DNA from: an uncultured Clostridia bacterium
GTDB lineage: Bacteria > Bacillota > Clostridia > Oscillospirales > Ruminococcaceae
NCBI GenBank assembly: GCA_947625455.1
Contig: CANQOJ010000003.1
Coordinates: 1-36,453, forward strand
DNA length: 36,453 nucleotides
Direction of reading: 5' to 3'
The position numbers and the translations under genes are program-made. Below the pieces are notes generated by a model. The model ran no database searches. It was not told the DNA's origin and worked only from the letters and a program-made list of their open reading frames with translations. This document shows, piece by piece, positions 18,470 to 27,954 of this stretch (positions within the stretch are counted from its first letter, which is position 1; each line of letters begins with the position of its first letter).

Positions 18470-19423
18470 TTAATTATCCTCTTCTTCCAAAATTCTTATA
18501 ACGCGGATTTTGAGTATATTTCTATCCTCAACTTGCAGGACAATAAGCTTTATGCCCTCGTATTCAACCGACGGAGGAACAAGTTCCCCTCCCTCCGGAA
18601 TATACCCCAGCTTGTCCGTGACAAATCCCGCGATCGTTTCATACTCGTGGTCATCGGGCAAATCAACCCCAAACTGACCGAAAACTTCTTCGGGATCTGC
18701 TTCTCCCGAAACCTCGTAGGTGTTGTCGTCAATGCGCGTTATATCGCTCTTTTCGTCGTCATATTCGTCCTGAATATTGCCCATAACCGCTTCGATTATG
18801 TCCTCAAGCGTCACAATTCCCGCAGTACCGCCGTATTCGTCAACAACAACCGCCATTCCCGCTTTCAGCTTGTTCATTGTCTTAAATATTTCAGAACATG
18901 GGCAAGCTTCGGGAATAAAACTTACATCTCTTAAAAAATCCTCAATTTTAAAATCCGAAAGGTCCTGCTTTCCGATAAGGCACAGCAGGTCTTTTACAAT
19001 AATAATCCCCACTATCTTGTCGATAGTTCCGTCATACGCGGGAATACGCGAAAATCCTAAGTCAAGCGCGGTGTAAATAAGGTCGTCGAGCGTAATCTTG
19101 TTTACGTCAACTCCTACGATAGCCGTCCTGTGCGTCATTACGTCCGCCGCGTTAAGCCCCGCAAACTCGAAGATATTGTTTATCATCTGCGCGGAATCTT
19201 CCTCAATACCGCCCTCTTCTTCGTCCTTTGCCAGCGCGTCAACAAGGTCCATTACCTCGTCCTCGGTAATGTCGGCATAATTTGCCCCAAGCGCTTTTTT
19301 AAGCAGCGCCGAAAGCCCCTTTTCAAGCCATATCAGCGGCGCTAAAAGCACCCTCGCAGTTTTGTGTTCATTCTGTTCGTTTCGTTGATTTTCCGTGCTA
19401 CTTCGGGAACCGTCAGTTTCCAT
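18470..19423 (-). CDS. CorC/HlyC-type CBS-pair protein (no DUF21 membrane domain in the ORF)
   Basis: VMTHRTAIVGVDV, FSRIPAYDGTIDKIVGIIIVKDLL, VVVDEYGGTAGIVTLEDIIEAVMGNIQDEYD. Confidence 0.88.
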   Translation of the reverse strand: METDGSRSSTENQRNEQNEHKTARVLLAPLIWLEKGLSALLKKALGANYADITEDEVMDLVDALAKDEEEGGIEEDSAQMINNIFEFAGLNAADVMTHRTAIVGVDVNKITLDDLIYTALDLGFSRIPAYDGTIDKIVGIIIVKDLLCLIGKQDLSDFKIEDFLRDVSFIPEACPCSEIFKTMNKLKAGMAVVVDEYGGTAGIVTLEDIIEAVMGNIQDEYDDEKSDITRIDDNTYEVSGEADPEEVFGQFGVDLPDDHEYETIAGFVTDKLGYIPEGGELVPPSVEYEGIKLIVLQVEDRNILKIRVIRILEEEDN

Positions 19424-19499
19424 ATAGAATATCGGAAAGGAATATTTTCTTTCTAACCTTATGTCTTACCTGAAAGTTTTTTGTTGCTTAAAGCAACAT

Positions 19500-19530
19500 G
19501 CCAGAGGTTAGAGGTAAGAGGTTAGAGTTG
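19500..19530. repeat. Family B-type short repeat, copy B3
   Basis: ccagaggttagaggtaagaggttagagttgaa. Confidence 0.6.
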
Positions 19531-19623
19531 AAAGCCAAACGTGTTTTACTTTCTGACAAACCGCTTGAATAATTTTCCTTTCCCTTTACTCCTTTCATAT
19601 AAAAATAAAATTTATTGCAGGTG

Positions 19624-20388
19624 TTATTCTCCGAAAAACAACCTCTTTCCGTTTTTGCCGGCAATTTCGATCATTTCTTCAGTCGAAACTCCCTTTATTT
19701 CAGCCATTTTCGCGGCTGTGTACCGTATCATCGAACTGTCGGAACGCTCGCCTCTATGCGGTTCGGGAGCCATATACGGACAGTCCGTTTCAAGAAGCAG
19801 TCTGTCAATCGGTATAACTTCACAAGCTTGAACCGCTTTCTTTGCGTTCTTAAACGTCAATACTCCCGTAAACCCTATATACATTCCGAGTTTAACCACT
19901 TCAACCGCCGTTTCTGCGGAATATGAAAAACAGTGCATAACGCCCCGCGGTTTATATTCCCTCAGAATTTCCATAGTTTCCGCACAGGCGTCGCGCGAGT
20001 GAATAATAACGGGCAAATCATATGTTTTCGCCATTTCAAGCTGTCTTATAAACACCCTGCGCTGAACATCTTTCGCAGGGGAGTCGTCATAGTGATAATC
20101 AAGACCTATCTCCCCCAGCGCCGTAACTTTCGGCATTTTCAGCAATTCTTCGAGCTGTTTTTCCCAGTTATCAGGCAGATTTCCCGCATCTTCTGGGTGA
20201 ATGCCTGCTGACGCATAAATCCAGTCAAACCTTTGCGCAAGTTCAATTTCTTCCCTTGACGCTTCCAAATTACAGCCTACCGCGATAATGCGCTCAACAT
20301 TCTTTTCGGGCAACGAGTTCAGCACCTGTTCTAAATCTTCGGGAAAATCCCGCTTTAAATAGTGGGCATGAGTATCGAAAATTCCCAT
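19624..20388 (-). CDS. tatD: TatD-family deoxyribonuclease/hydrolase
   Basis: GIFDTHAHY, ALGEIGLDYHYD, PVIIHSRDA, LLLETDCPYMAPEPHRG. Confidence 0.94.
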   Translation of the reverse strand: MGIFDTHAHYLKRDFPEDLEQVLNSLPEKNVERIIAVGCNLEASREEIELAQRFDWIYASAGIHPEDAGNLPDNWEKQLEELLKMPKVTALGEIGLDYHYDDSPAKDVQRRVFIRQLEMAKTYDLPVIIHSRDACAETMEILREYKPRGVMHCFSYSAETAVEVVKLGMYIGFTGVLTFKNAKKAVQACEVIPIDRLLLETDCPYMAPEPHRGERSDSSMIRYTAAKMAEIKGVSTEEMIEIAGKNGKRLFFGE

Positions 20389-20389
20389 T

Positions 20390-20692
20390 TTACTTCTTTG
20401 TCCAGTTGAAATCAGAACAGCGCTCGCCCGTTTTCAGAAATTCAGCGGAAATTTTCTTCACATCATCAAGCGACTTTGCTTCAGCAGAATATTTTTCTCC
20501 CGTATCCCTGTTAGACCAGAGAAACGTACCGCTGTTGCCGGTGAGTTCGGCTTCTAACCCCGCCGAATCCGCAAAACAGCTTACTCCGCTGAAATCTGCC
20601 GCCATACCGAAAACCTTTTCAAGCTCCGCCGCATTTCTCGCTGCGGCAACTCTGCCGTCCTTAAATGTTACTCTTGCACCTGCACAAAACAT
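20390..20692 (-). CDS. Hypothetical protein, 100 aa
   Basis: ORF with RBS AGGAG before ATG; same direction as tatD. Confidence 0.65.
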   Translation of the reverse strand: MFCAGARVTFKDGRVAAARNAAELEKVFGMAADFSGVSCFADSAGLEAELTGNSGTFLWSNRDTGEKYSAEAKSLDDVKKISAEFLKTGERCSDFNWTKK

Positions 20693-20715
20693 ATTGTTGT
20701 CTCCTTAAATTATTT

Positions 20716-21366
20716 TTAGCCGTTAAAATACGCCTGCGTAACCAGCTGTTTGGTTTCATAGCTTTCAAGCGGCAATTGTCCTCTGCCGCCGAAAAGTTTT
20801 TCCGTGTCGTTAAACGCGCTTAAAAACGAGCGTTCAAGCAGCGTTTTTTTCGACATTCCGCCTGTCGGCTCAATATTTACGCAGTCGAAAAACATCAGTA
20901 TCCGAGTTGCCGTTTCATCGGGCTGCCAGTACTCCTCGGTATTTTCTTCGGCGGGGGAATTTCCGTACATCTGCCTTAGCTGTGACAAAAGCTCTTCGGC
21001 ATACATCTTCGCGCCGACGCTCGGAACACTTCCCGAAATGACTTCGCCCTGTTTTACAAACATTGCGCGCAGAATATGACTTACGCCTTTTGTCATAAGT
21101 TCCTGCGGCGCTTTTTCGGCTTCTTCGTCAATCTTTCTGAGCGCTTCTTCGCCCGCGTTTTCCTTTTGCGTAAGATTGTTGTCGGAGTTTTGCTTTTGAG
21201 CCGAGCGCCTTGTGTAAGCAGGAGTGAACGCCGCTTCCGATTTTACAAAGCTGTCGGTATGCTCCGCCGCAAGAGTAGAACTTTTCATTTCCGTCCTGCG
21301 CTCAACCGATTTAGTAAGATTTGTTTGATTTACGGACGATATGTCCGCCATTCTTGATATATCCAT
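20716..21366 (-). CDS. Hypothetical protein (MDISRMADISSVNQTN...)
   Basis: RBS GGGGG just before ATG at 21366; the longer track ORF to 21459 extends into repeat A2. Confidence 0.75.
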   Translation of the reverse strand: MDISRMADISSVNQTNLTKSVERRTEMKSSTLAAEHTDSFVKSEAAFTPAYTRRSAQKQNSDNNLTQKENAGEEALRKIDEEAEKAPQELMTKGVSHILRAMFVKQGEVISGSVPSVGAKMYAEELLSQLRQMYGNSPAEENTEEYWQPDETATRILMFFDCVNIEPTGGMSKKTLLERSFLSAFNDTEKLFGGRGQLPLESYETKQLVTQAYFNG

Positions 21367-21407
21367 ACAGTATCCCCCTTTCTGAAGAATAAAACTATGA
21401 TTATCTT

Positions 21408-21587
21408 CAGACTGTCGATAAAGCCTCATCTGCGTTGTCAGCGTCACTGCAACAGCCACAAAGGCTAGTTGCAGTTAAGCTTCAGCGTTGAGCGCCCAGT
21501 GTTTTCCTCGAAGCGGATAATACGCGCTCAACGCGAGCATACTGAGGCTTTCTCAACAGTCTGAAATTTGATTTATTATACAGCCTG
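21408..21587. repeat. Family A fold-back element, copy A2, with 10-bp flanking direct repeats TGATTATCTT
   Basis: TGATTATCTT 21398-21407 | CAGACTGTCGATAAAGCCTCA...TGAGGCTTTCTCAACAGTCTG...TTATACAGCCTG | TGATTATCTT 21588-21597. Confidence 0.92.
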
Positions 21588-21590
21588 TGA

Positions 21591-23528
21591 TTATCTTATG
21601 GTGCTTCCGTTGGGCACATCTTTGTCTAAGAACAATACCCTCACATCATCTTCTCCCGCGTCACACGCGAGTATCATGCCCTCCGACAATTCCCCGCACA
21701 GCTTTGCGGGAGCCAGATTCGCCACAAAAACAATCTTCTTCCCGACAAGGTCCTCGGGCTTATACCACTTTGCAATTCCCGAAACTATCTGCCTGCCCTG
21801 TCTCCCGTCGTCAACAGTGAGTTTTAAAAGCTTCTTGGCTTTCGGAATTTTCTCGCAGGCGGTAACTTCTCCGCTTCTGAGTTTTATCTCGGCAAATTGC
21901 TCAATGTTTATGACATTCGCCTTGTCGAGGTCCTCGTCCTCGCGTATGGTCTTTTCGGGTTTCAGCAAGGCGTTTAGTTCGTCAATTTCCTTTTCAATGT
22001 CAATTCTTGGGAAAAGCACTTCTCCTTTCTTGACCGTAACGTCAGCGGGCAGTTTTCCGAATTTCCCTAAAACATCATATTCAACGTCCTCTGCTTTTGC
22101 GCCAATCTGCTCAAATACTTTCGGCATTGTTTCGGGCATAAACGGCAAAAGCAGCGCCGAGCATATCCTTATGGTTTCAAGCAGGTTGTACAAAACCGAC
22201 GCAAGACGCGCTTTTTTACTTTCGTCCTTGCCGAGTTTCCACGGTTCTGTTTCGTCAATATACTTGTTTGCTCTTGAAACAACTTTGAATATCTCCTCAA
22301 GCGCGCTTGACAGCCTTGCTTCTTCAACAAGCGGAGTTACCTTTTCGCAAAGAGCCTCGGCCATGCTTATAAGTTCATTGTCGAGCGGCTCTGCTTCGCG
22401 CTCTGTCGGCAGTGTACCGCCGAAATACTTGTCGGCCATTGCAACAGTTCTCGAAACGAGATTTCCGAGGTCGTTTGCAAGGTCGGAGTTTATGCGGTTT
22501 ATCATGATTTCGTTTGAGAAATTGCTGTCCGAGCCGAACGGCATATCGCGCAGTATCTGATACCTAACCGCGTCAGCCCCGTAACGCTCTGCGAGTATGA
22601 ACGGATCAATGACGTTACCGACTGATTTTGACATCTTCTGCCCGTTGAAGTTTATCCAGCCGTGACCGTAAAGCCTTTTCGGAAGCGGAATTTCAAGCAT
22701 CATCAGCATAATAATCCACACAATCGAGTGGAAACGCACGATTTCTTTCGCCGTCATGTGCATATCCGCAGGCCAGTATTTGTCGAAATCATCATAAGCG
22801 TCGTTTTCATACCCTAACGCGCTTATATAGTTAGTCAGCGCGTCAATCCAGACGTAAACAACGTGCTTTTCGTCAAACGTAACGGGAATGCCCCAGGTAA
22901 ACGACGTTCTCGAAACGCACAAATCCTCAAGTCCGGGCTTTATAAAGTTGTTCACCATCTCGTTTACGCGCGACTTAGGAGTGAGGTAGTCGGTTTCGGT
23001 GAGGAATTTTTCTATCCTGTCGGCAAAATCCGAGATTTTCAGAAAATATGCTTCTTCATGTGCGTCAATAACAGGTCTGTGACAGTCGGGACAGCACCCG
23101 TTTTCATCAAGCTGGCTTTCCGTCCAGAAACTCTCGCACGGCATGCAGTATTTGCCCGTGTATTCTCCCTTGTAGATATATCCCTTGTCGTACAGCTTTT
23201 TGAAAACGCTTTGTACGGTTTTTATGTGATAATCGTCGGTGGTGCGGATAAAGCGGTCGTTGCTAATTCCCATAACTTTCCAGAGCTTCTTGAAGTTGTC
23301 AACAATGGGATCAACATATTCTTTCGGGGTAATCCCTAAATCCTTTGCCTTTTGTTCTATCTTCATTCCGTGTTCGTCAGTGCCCGTAAGGAACATAACG
23401 TCATATCCCTGCATACGCTTGAACCTTGCGATAACGTCGCACGCAACCGTAGTATAGCAGTGACCGATATGCGGGTTGCCCGACGGGTAATAAATCGGTG
23501 TCGTAATATAAAACTTCTTTTTCTCCAT
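21591..23528 (-). CDS. metG: Methionyl-tRNA synthetase with C-terminal tRNA-binding domain
   Basis: PIYYPSGNPHIGH, CMPC...CCPDC zinc knuckle, KMSKSVGNVIDP, C-terminal EMAP-like IVSGIAKWYKPEDLVGKKIVFVANL. Confidence 0.97.
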   Translation of the reverse strand: MEKKKFYITTPIYYPSGNPHIGHCYTTVACDVIARFKRMQGYDVMFLTGTDEHGMKIEQKAKDLGITPKEYVDPIVDNFKKLWKVMGISNDRFIRTTDDYHIKTVQSVFKKLYDKGYIYKGEYTGKYCMPCESFWTESQLDENGCCPDCHRPVIDAHEEAYFLKISDFADRIEKFLTETDYLTPKSRVNEMVNNFIKPGLEDLCVSRTSFTWGIPVTFDEKHVVYVWIDALTNYISALGYENDAYDDFDKYWPADMHMTAKEIVRFHSIVWIIMLMMLEIPLPKRLYGHGWINFNGQKMSKSVGNVIDPFILAERYGADAVRYQILRDMPFGSDSNFSNEIMINRINSDLANDLGNLVSRTVAMADKYFGGTLPTEREAEPLDNELISMAEALCEKVTPLVEEARLSSALEEIFKVVSRANKYIDETEPWKLGKDESKKARLASVLYNLLETIRICSALLLPFMPETMPKVFEQIGAKAEDVEYDVLGKFGKLPADVTVKKGEVLFPRIDIEKEIDELNALLKPEKTIREDEDLDKANVINIEQFAEIKLRSGEVTACEKIPKAKKLLKLTVDDGRQGRQIVSGIAKWYKPEDLVGKKIVFVANLAPAKLCGELSEGMILACDAGEDDVRVLFLDKDVPNGSTIR

Positions 23529-23546
23529 TTTGTAGTCCTTCCCTTC

Positions 23547-23722
23547 TAGAGGCTAGAGGTTAAGAGGCTAGAGGCTAGATTATAATGAATTATTAAGATT
23601 GTTTTGAAGTTATGACAACGTAAGCAACCGGTGACTTACGCACTTTTCCTCCAAAAACAATCTGAATTATCCGCGAAGCGGACACCATGTCTAGCCTCTA
23701 TCCTCTCACTCTCCAGCTTCTA
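23547..23722. repeat. Family B fold-back repeat, copy B4
   Basis: ctagaggctagaggttaagaggctagaggctaga ... AAGATTGTTTT / AAAACAATCT ... ATCCGCgaagCGGA ... tctagcctctatcctctcactct. Confidence 0.8.
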
Positions 23723-23801
23723 TTATTATAGTACATTTTGGCTTAATTTTCAAGTGCGGAGAGGAAAAAGAAGAAAATTTTACATTTTTCATAAAAAACA
23801 C

Positions 23802-23830
23802 TTGATTTTTTTGAACATTTTTAGTACAAT
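23802..23830 (+). promoter_or_regulatory. Promoter TTGATT-17 bp-TACAAT upstream of CdaR-like gene
   Basis: TTGATT 23802-23807, TACAAT 23825-23830. Confidence 0.6.
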
Positions 23831-23933
23831 ATATTTAGGCGCAAAAAAAAGAGGGTGTAAACTGTGCAATTTGCTGATTACTCTCTTTGGGCGCGGGGTA
23901 TGAGAAGTATATTTTACGAAAGAGGTAAAAGAA

Positions 23934-25022
23934 ATGTCAAACAGGCTTTTCCAAGGCATCGTGCATCAAATGAAAGACGCGGTAAACCGAGTTGTCGGAG
24001 TTATCGACGAAAACGGCACCACTATCGCTTGCAGTGATTTGGGAAAGGTCGGGAACAACGGGAATGATTTCTTCGCTATTGAACTCTCGGATTCACACGA
24101 GGTCTTTATCCGCGAGGGATATACCTATAAGCCTTTCGGCATACACGTTAAACCCGACTATGCTGTATTTGTCGAGGGAACCGACGAATACGCGTCAAGA
24201 TACGCAAACGTAATCGCGGTGTCCTTGGCAAACATAAAGCAGTACTATGATGAAAAATACGACAGAAACAACTTTGTCAAGAATATCATTCTCGACAATG
24301 TTCTTCCCGGCGATATAAGCGTAAAGGCGCGGGAATTGCACTTCAACGGCGACATAGGGAGAGTTGTTTTCCTAATAAGCGTTGTTTCGGCGAATGATGT
24401 TTCCGCCTGCGACGTTATTCAGAACCTTTTCCCCGATAAGAACAAAGACTTTGTTTTCAATATCACCGAAAACGACATTGTTCTTGTAAAGGAAGTCAAG
24501 AACAACATTGACGTAAAGGACTTGGAAAAACTTGCAAGAAGCATTTCCGACACGCTTTCGGGAGAGTTCTTCACAAAAGTTAATATCGGCATAGGCACGC
24601 CTATTGTCGGCATTAAAGAACTTGCGCGTTCGTTTAAGGAAGCGCAGACCGCCCTTGAAGTAGGAAAAGTTTTCGACACGGACAAAAACATTGTTTCATA
24701 TGACAACCTGGGTATTGCAAGGCTTATATACCACCTGCCGACAACGCTTTGCGAAACGTTTCTGAAAGAAGTGTTCAAGAAGAACTCAATAGAGTCGCTT
24801 GACCATGAAACTCTGTTTACAATTCAGAAGTTTTTTGAAAACAGCCTGAACGTTTCCGAAACTTCGAGAAAGCTTTTCGTACATAGAAACACTTTGGTTT
24901 ACCGCCTTGACAAGATAAAAAAGCTTACGGGACTTGATTTGCGCGAGTTTGACCATGCGATAATCTTTAAGATTGCGCTTATGGTTAAGAAATACCTCGC
25001 GGCAAATCCTACTAAGTTCTGA
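23934..25022 (+). CDS. CdaR/PucR-type transcriptional regulator (C-terminal HTH_30)
   Basis: FFENSLNVSETSRKLFVHRNTLVYRLDKIKKLTGLDLREFDHAIIFKIALMV; RBS AGAGG. Confidence 0.88.
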   Translation: MSNRLFQGIVHQMKDAVNRVVGVIDENGTTIACSDLGKVGNNGNDFFAIELSDSHEVFIREGYTYKPFGIHVKPDYAVFVEGTDEYASRYANVIAVSLANIKQYYDEKYDRNNFVKNIILDNVLPGDISVKARELHFNGDIGRVVFLISVVSANDVSACDVIQNLFPDKNKDFVFNITENDIVLVKEVKNNIDVKDLEKLARSISDTLSGEFFTKVNIGIGTPIVGIKELARSFKEAQTALEVGKVFDTDKNIVSYDNLGIARLIYHLPTTLCETFLKEVFKKNSIESLDHETLFTIQKFFENSLNVSETSRKLFVHRNTLVYRLDKIKKLTGLDLREFDHAIIFKIALMVKKYLAANPTKF

Positions 25023-25106
25023 TAAAAAAGCGCGGACAGCCGCAGAACATTGCGGCTGTATTGTGCGTTTTAAGAGGATAGCAGTTATTTGGGGGAATAT
25101 AAAGAA

Positions 25107-25793
25107 ATGGTAGAAATGAAAAACGTCAACGTTCGCTATTCAAGCGGAGTTGACGCTCTTGTAGACGTAAATCTTCGCATAAACGACGGAGAATTTGTGT
25201 TTATAGTCGGGGAAAACGGCGCGGGAAAATCAACGCTTATGAAGCTTATGATGCGGGAAATTGTTCCGTCATCGGGAAGAGTTTTCGTAAACGGCTATAA
25301 CCTTTCAAGACTTAAAGGCAATAAAATCGCAAAATTCCGCCGTTCTATCGGCGTTGTTTTCCAGGAGTTCAGATTGATACAGGATTATACGGTATATGAA
25401 AACGTTTCGTTCGTTTTAAGAATTGCCGACCAGTCGGGAAAGTACATAAGACAAAGAGTGCCTTATGTGCTGAACTTAGTTGAACTTAACACCAAGGCAA
25501 AAAGCAGAACAAGAGAACTTTCGGGAGGCGAGCAGCAGCGCGTCGCGATTGCCCGCGCCCTTGCAAACGATCCCGGATTGCTTATAGTAGACGAGCCTAC
25601 GGGAAATCTTGATCCAAGACATTCGCTTGAACTTGTGGGATTGCTTAAGGAAATAAACCGCTGCGGTACAACGGTTATCATGATAACTCACGAACATGAA
25701 CTCGTGCAGTATTTCGGCGGCAGGATAATAAATTTCGACAAAGGCTCAATAACATTCGACAGAGTGATCGGAGGCAGCGATGAGGACGAGTAA
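25107..25793 (+). CDS. ftsE: Cell-division ABC transporter ATPase FtsE
   Basis: Walker A GENGAGKST, signature LSGGEQQRVAIARA, Walker B LLIVDEPTGNLD; followed by ftsX. Confidence 0.95.
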   Translation: MVEMKNVNVRYSSGVDALVDVNLRINDGEFVFIVGENGAGKSTLMKLMMREIVPSSGRVFVNGYNLSRLKGNKIAKFRRSIGVVFQEFRLIQDYTVYENVSFVLRIADQSGKYIRQRVPYVLNLVELNTKAKSRTRELSGGEQQRVAIARALANDPGLLIVDEPTGNLDPRHSLELVGLLKEINRCGTTVIMITHEHELVQYFGGRIINFDKGSITFDRVIGGSDEDE

Positions 25794-26685
25794 CGTAAGC
25801 TACCTTGTTAAAAAGGGAATAACCTCTGTCTGGAAGAATTTTGTAATGTCGTTCGCGAGTTTTTGTATTCTTCTCGTAAGTCTTTTGCAGGTAAGCGTGA
25901 CTGTACTGTTTATGCTTAATGTGAATATCATTATGAATAACATTGAAAACACAAACGAGATAACGATATACGTTAAAGACGGCGCTACGCAGGAACAAAA
26001 GGACCATATACAGGACGTTCTTGAAAAGGACGAAAATCTGACGGATATTGCATATAAATCATCTGAGGAGGCTTTGGAGGAGTTTAAGGCAACTCTTGAT
26101 GATGTTGCGGTGCTGTTTGATTATCTGCCGAAAAACCCTATGCCCGAAACATTTCTGGTGAGAGTAAAAGACCTTACAAAGATAAGTTATTCGGTAGCGG
26201 CAATATCCAGCATCGACGGCGTTGACCAGGTAAAAGCCCCGTATGAATTTGCGGCGGCGCTTGTAAACATAAGAGATACGTTTTCTATCATAATCATAGC
26301 AATGCTTGTAACGCTTATTGCGGTGAGCATAGTGGTAGTTTCAAACACCATTAGAACAAGCGTTTTTGCGCGTCGCGAGGAAATTTCTATCATGAAATAT
26401 GTCGGTGCTACAAACGGTTTTATAAAACTGCCGTTTTTTGTAGAGGGTATGTTTATCGGCGTTTTGGCGGGGTGCGCGTCATTCGGACTGGCTTGGTTTA
26501 TATACAACTCTGTTTTTTCGCTGTTCAGCGCTGAAAATTTCTCGCTGTGGCAGATGTTCGGATTTTTTAATCTCATTCCGTTTAATAAAATCATGTGGGT
26601 AGTGCTTGCGGCAAACTGCGCGGCGGGTGCGCTTTTAGGCGCTGCGGGTACGGTTATAAGCACGGGGAAATACTTAAAGGTTTAA
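25780..26685 (+). CDS. ftsX: Cell-division protein FtsX
   Basis: N-terminal TM + extracellular domain, FARREEISIMKYVGATNGFIKLPFFVEGM, overlaps ftsE by 14 nt. Confidence 0.95.
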   Translation: MRTSNVSYLVKKGITSVWKNFVMSFASFCILLVSLLQVSVTVLFMLNVNIIMNNIENTNEITIYVKDGATQEQKDHIQDVLEKDENLTDIAYKSSEEALEEFKATLDDVAVLFDYLPKNPMPETFLVRVKDLTKISYSVAAISSIDGVDQVKAPYEFAAALVNIRDTFSIIIIAMLVTLIAVSIVVVSNTIRTSVFARREEISIMKYVGATNGFIKLPFFVEGMFIGVLAGCASFGLAWFIYNSVFSLFSAENFSLWQMFGFFNLIPFNKIMWVVLAANCAAGALLGAAGTVISTGKYLKV

Positions 26686-26713
26686 AATGCGTTTGACAAA
26701 GTGAGGACTTTTT

Positions 26714-27916
26714 GTGAATAAAAAAATATCTTTGGGCGTTGCAATAAGCCTTATTGCGATAGGCTGCGCGGTTACGTTTGTATTGACGTGGACAGTGTCG
26801 CTTAACGTCTACAATTCAAAAATCAGCAACGTGGAACAATACGAGGGCGTTTATGAAAAAATAAGGCAGATGGACGCGGTCGTAAGAAACAACTTTATCG
26901 GCACATTTGACGACGACGCTGTTAAAAACGGCATCCTGAACGGCTATGTAGACGGTTTGAATGATGAAAACGCGGCGTATATCCTGCCAAACTCGTACTA
27001 TGAACAACAGCAGATTGAAAGCGGTGTTGTAAACGGCGCGGGATTTGAGGCTTATGACGACGGTTCGGGTTATCTTGTGGTTTCAAACGTGTACAAAAAC
27101 AGTTCCGCCGACCTTAACGGAATGCGTGCGGGGGATATAATCACCGAAATTGACGGCAGAAACGTTATGGCAATGGAAAGCGGAACGGCGCTTGACAGAA
27201 TTTCGGGCGCAATAGGCACCCAGCTTACGATTAAATATCTGCGCGACGGGGAAAGCTACACTGTAAACCTTATACGCCAGCAGGTTGAAATTGAGTCGGT
27301 AACCGAAGAAATGCTTGACGGAAAGGTCGGGTATATCCGCATTACTTCGTTCAATCAGAAAACTGCCGAGCAGTTTTCGCGCTCGCTGAATACGGTGCTT
27401 GAAAGTTCGCCTGTGGCGCTTGTTATAGATGTAAGGCAAAATTCGGGCGGTATTTATTCATCTTTAAAGCCTATGTTAAACCGTATATTGCCCGCGGCAA
27501 TCGCGGCTACCGCCGAATATCAGAACAAAACGAGAAAACCGCTTATTGAAACGGATTCCGAACAGCAGCTTGAAATACCCGTGGCAGTTTTGGTGGATTC
27601 CGGAACAGCGGCAGCAGCGGAACTTTTCGCTGTCGCGCTTAAAGACGAGGGCGGCGCAATTCTGGTAGGCACGCAGACAAGCGGAAAAGCCGATATTCTC
27701 ACGACATACGTTTTCCCTGACGGCACTGCGCTTACTATCCCTACGGCAAAGGTCATTCCGTCAAAGTCCGCGTCGTATGACGGGGTAGGGCTTACTCCCG
27801 ATTATGCGGTAGAACTTCCGTCGGGATTGTCAATTGCGTATCTTGAACATGAAGCGGACACTCAGCTTATAAAGGCGCTTGAGGTGCTTGTGCCCGATCC
27901 CGCTGAACCCGATTGA
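26714..27916 (+). CDS. S41-family C-terminal-processing protease homologue with PDZ domain (nucleophile position is Ala)
   Basis: GTG start; [70 protein letters not shown]. Confidence 0.9.
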   Translation: MNKKISLGVAISLIAIGCAVTFVLTWTVSLNVYNSKISNVEQYEGVYEKIRQMDAVVRNNFIGTFDDDAVKNGILNGYVDGLNDENAAYILPNSYYEQQQIESGVVNGAGFEAYDDGSGYLVVSNVYKNSSADLNGMRAGDIITEIDGRNVMAMESGTALDRISGAIGTQLTIKYLRDGESYTVNLIRQQVEIESVTEEMLDGKVGYIRITSFNQKTAEQFSRSLNTVLESSPVALVIDVRQNSGGIYSSLKPMLNRILPAAIAATAEYQNKTRKPLIETDSEQQLEIPVAVLVDSGTAAAAELFAVALKDEGGAILVGTQTSGKADILTTYVFPDGTALTIPTAKVIPSKSASYDGVGLTPDYAVELPSGLSIAYLEHEADTQLIKALEVLVPDPAEPD

Positions 27917-27954
27917 TTACAGCAATATCATATATAAACAACAGGAGGATTTTT

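Noticed and set aside
21367-21459. N-terminal extension MAVAVTLTTQMRLYRQSEDNHSFILQKGGYC of the 20716 ORF
   Set aside because: It is encoded by repeat A2 and its flank; RBS GGGGG and ATG at 21366 explain the real start.
21568-22560. 330-aa plus-strand ORF
   Set aside because: Antisense to metG, Ser/Phe-rich composition typical of a shadow ORF, no RBS or domain signal.
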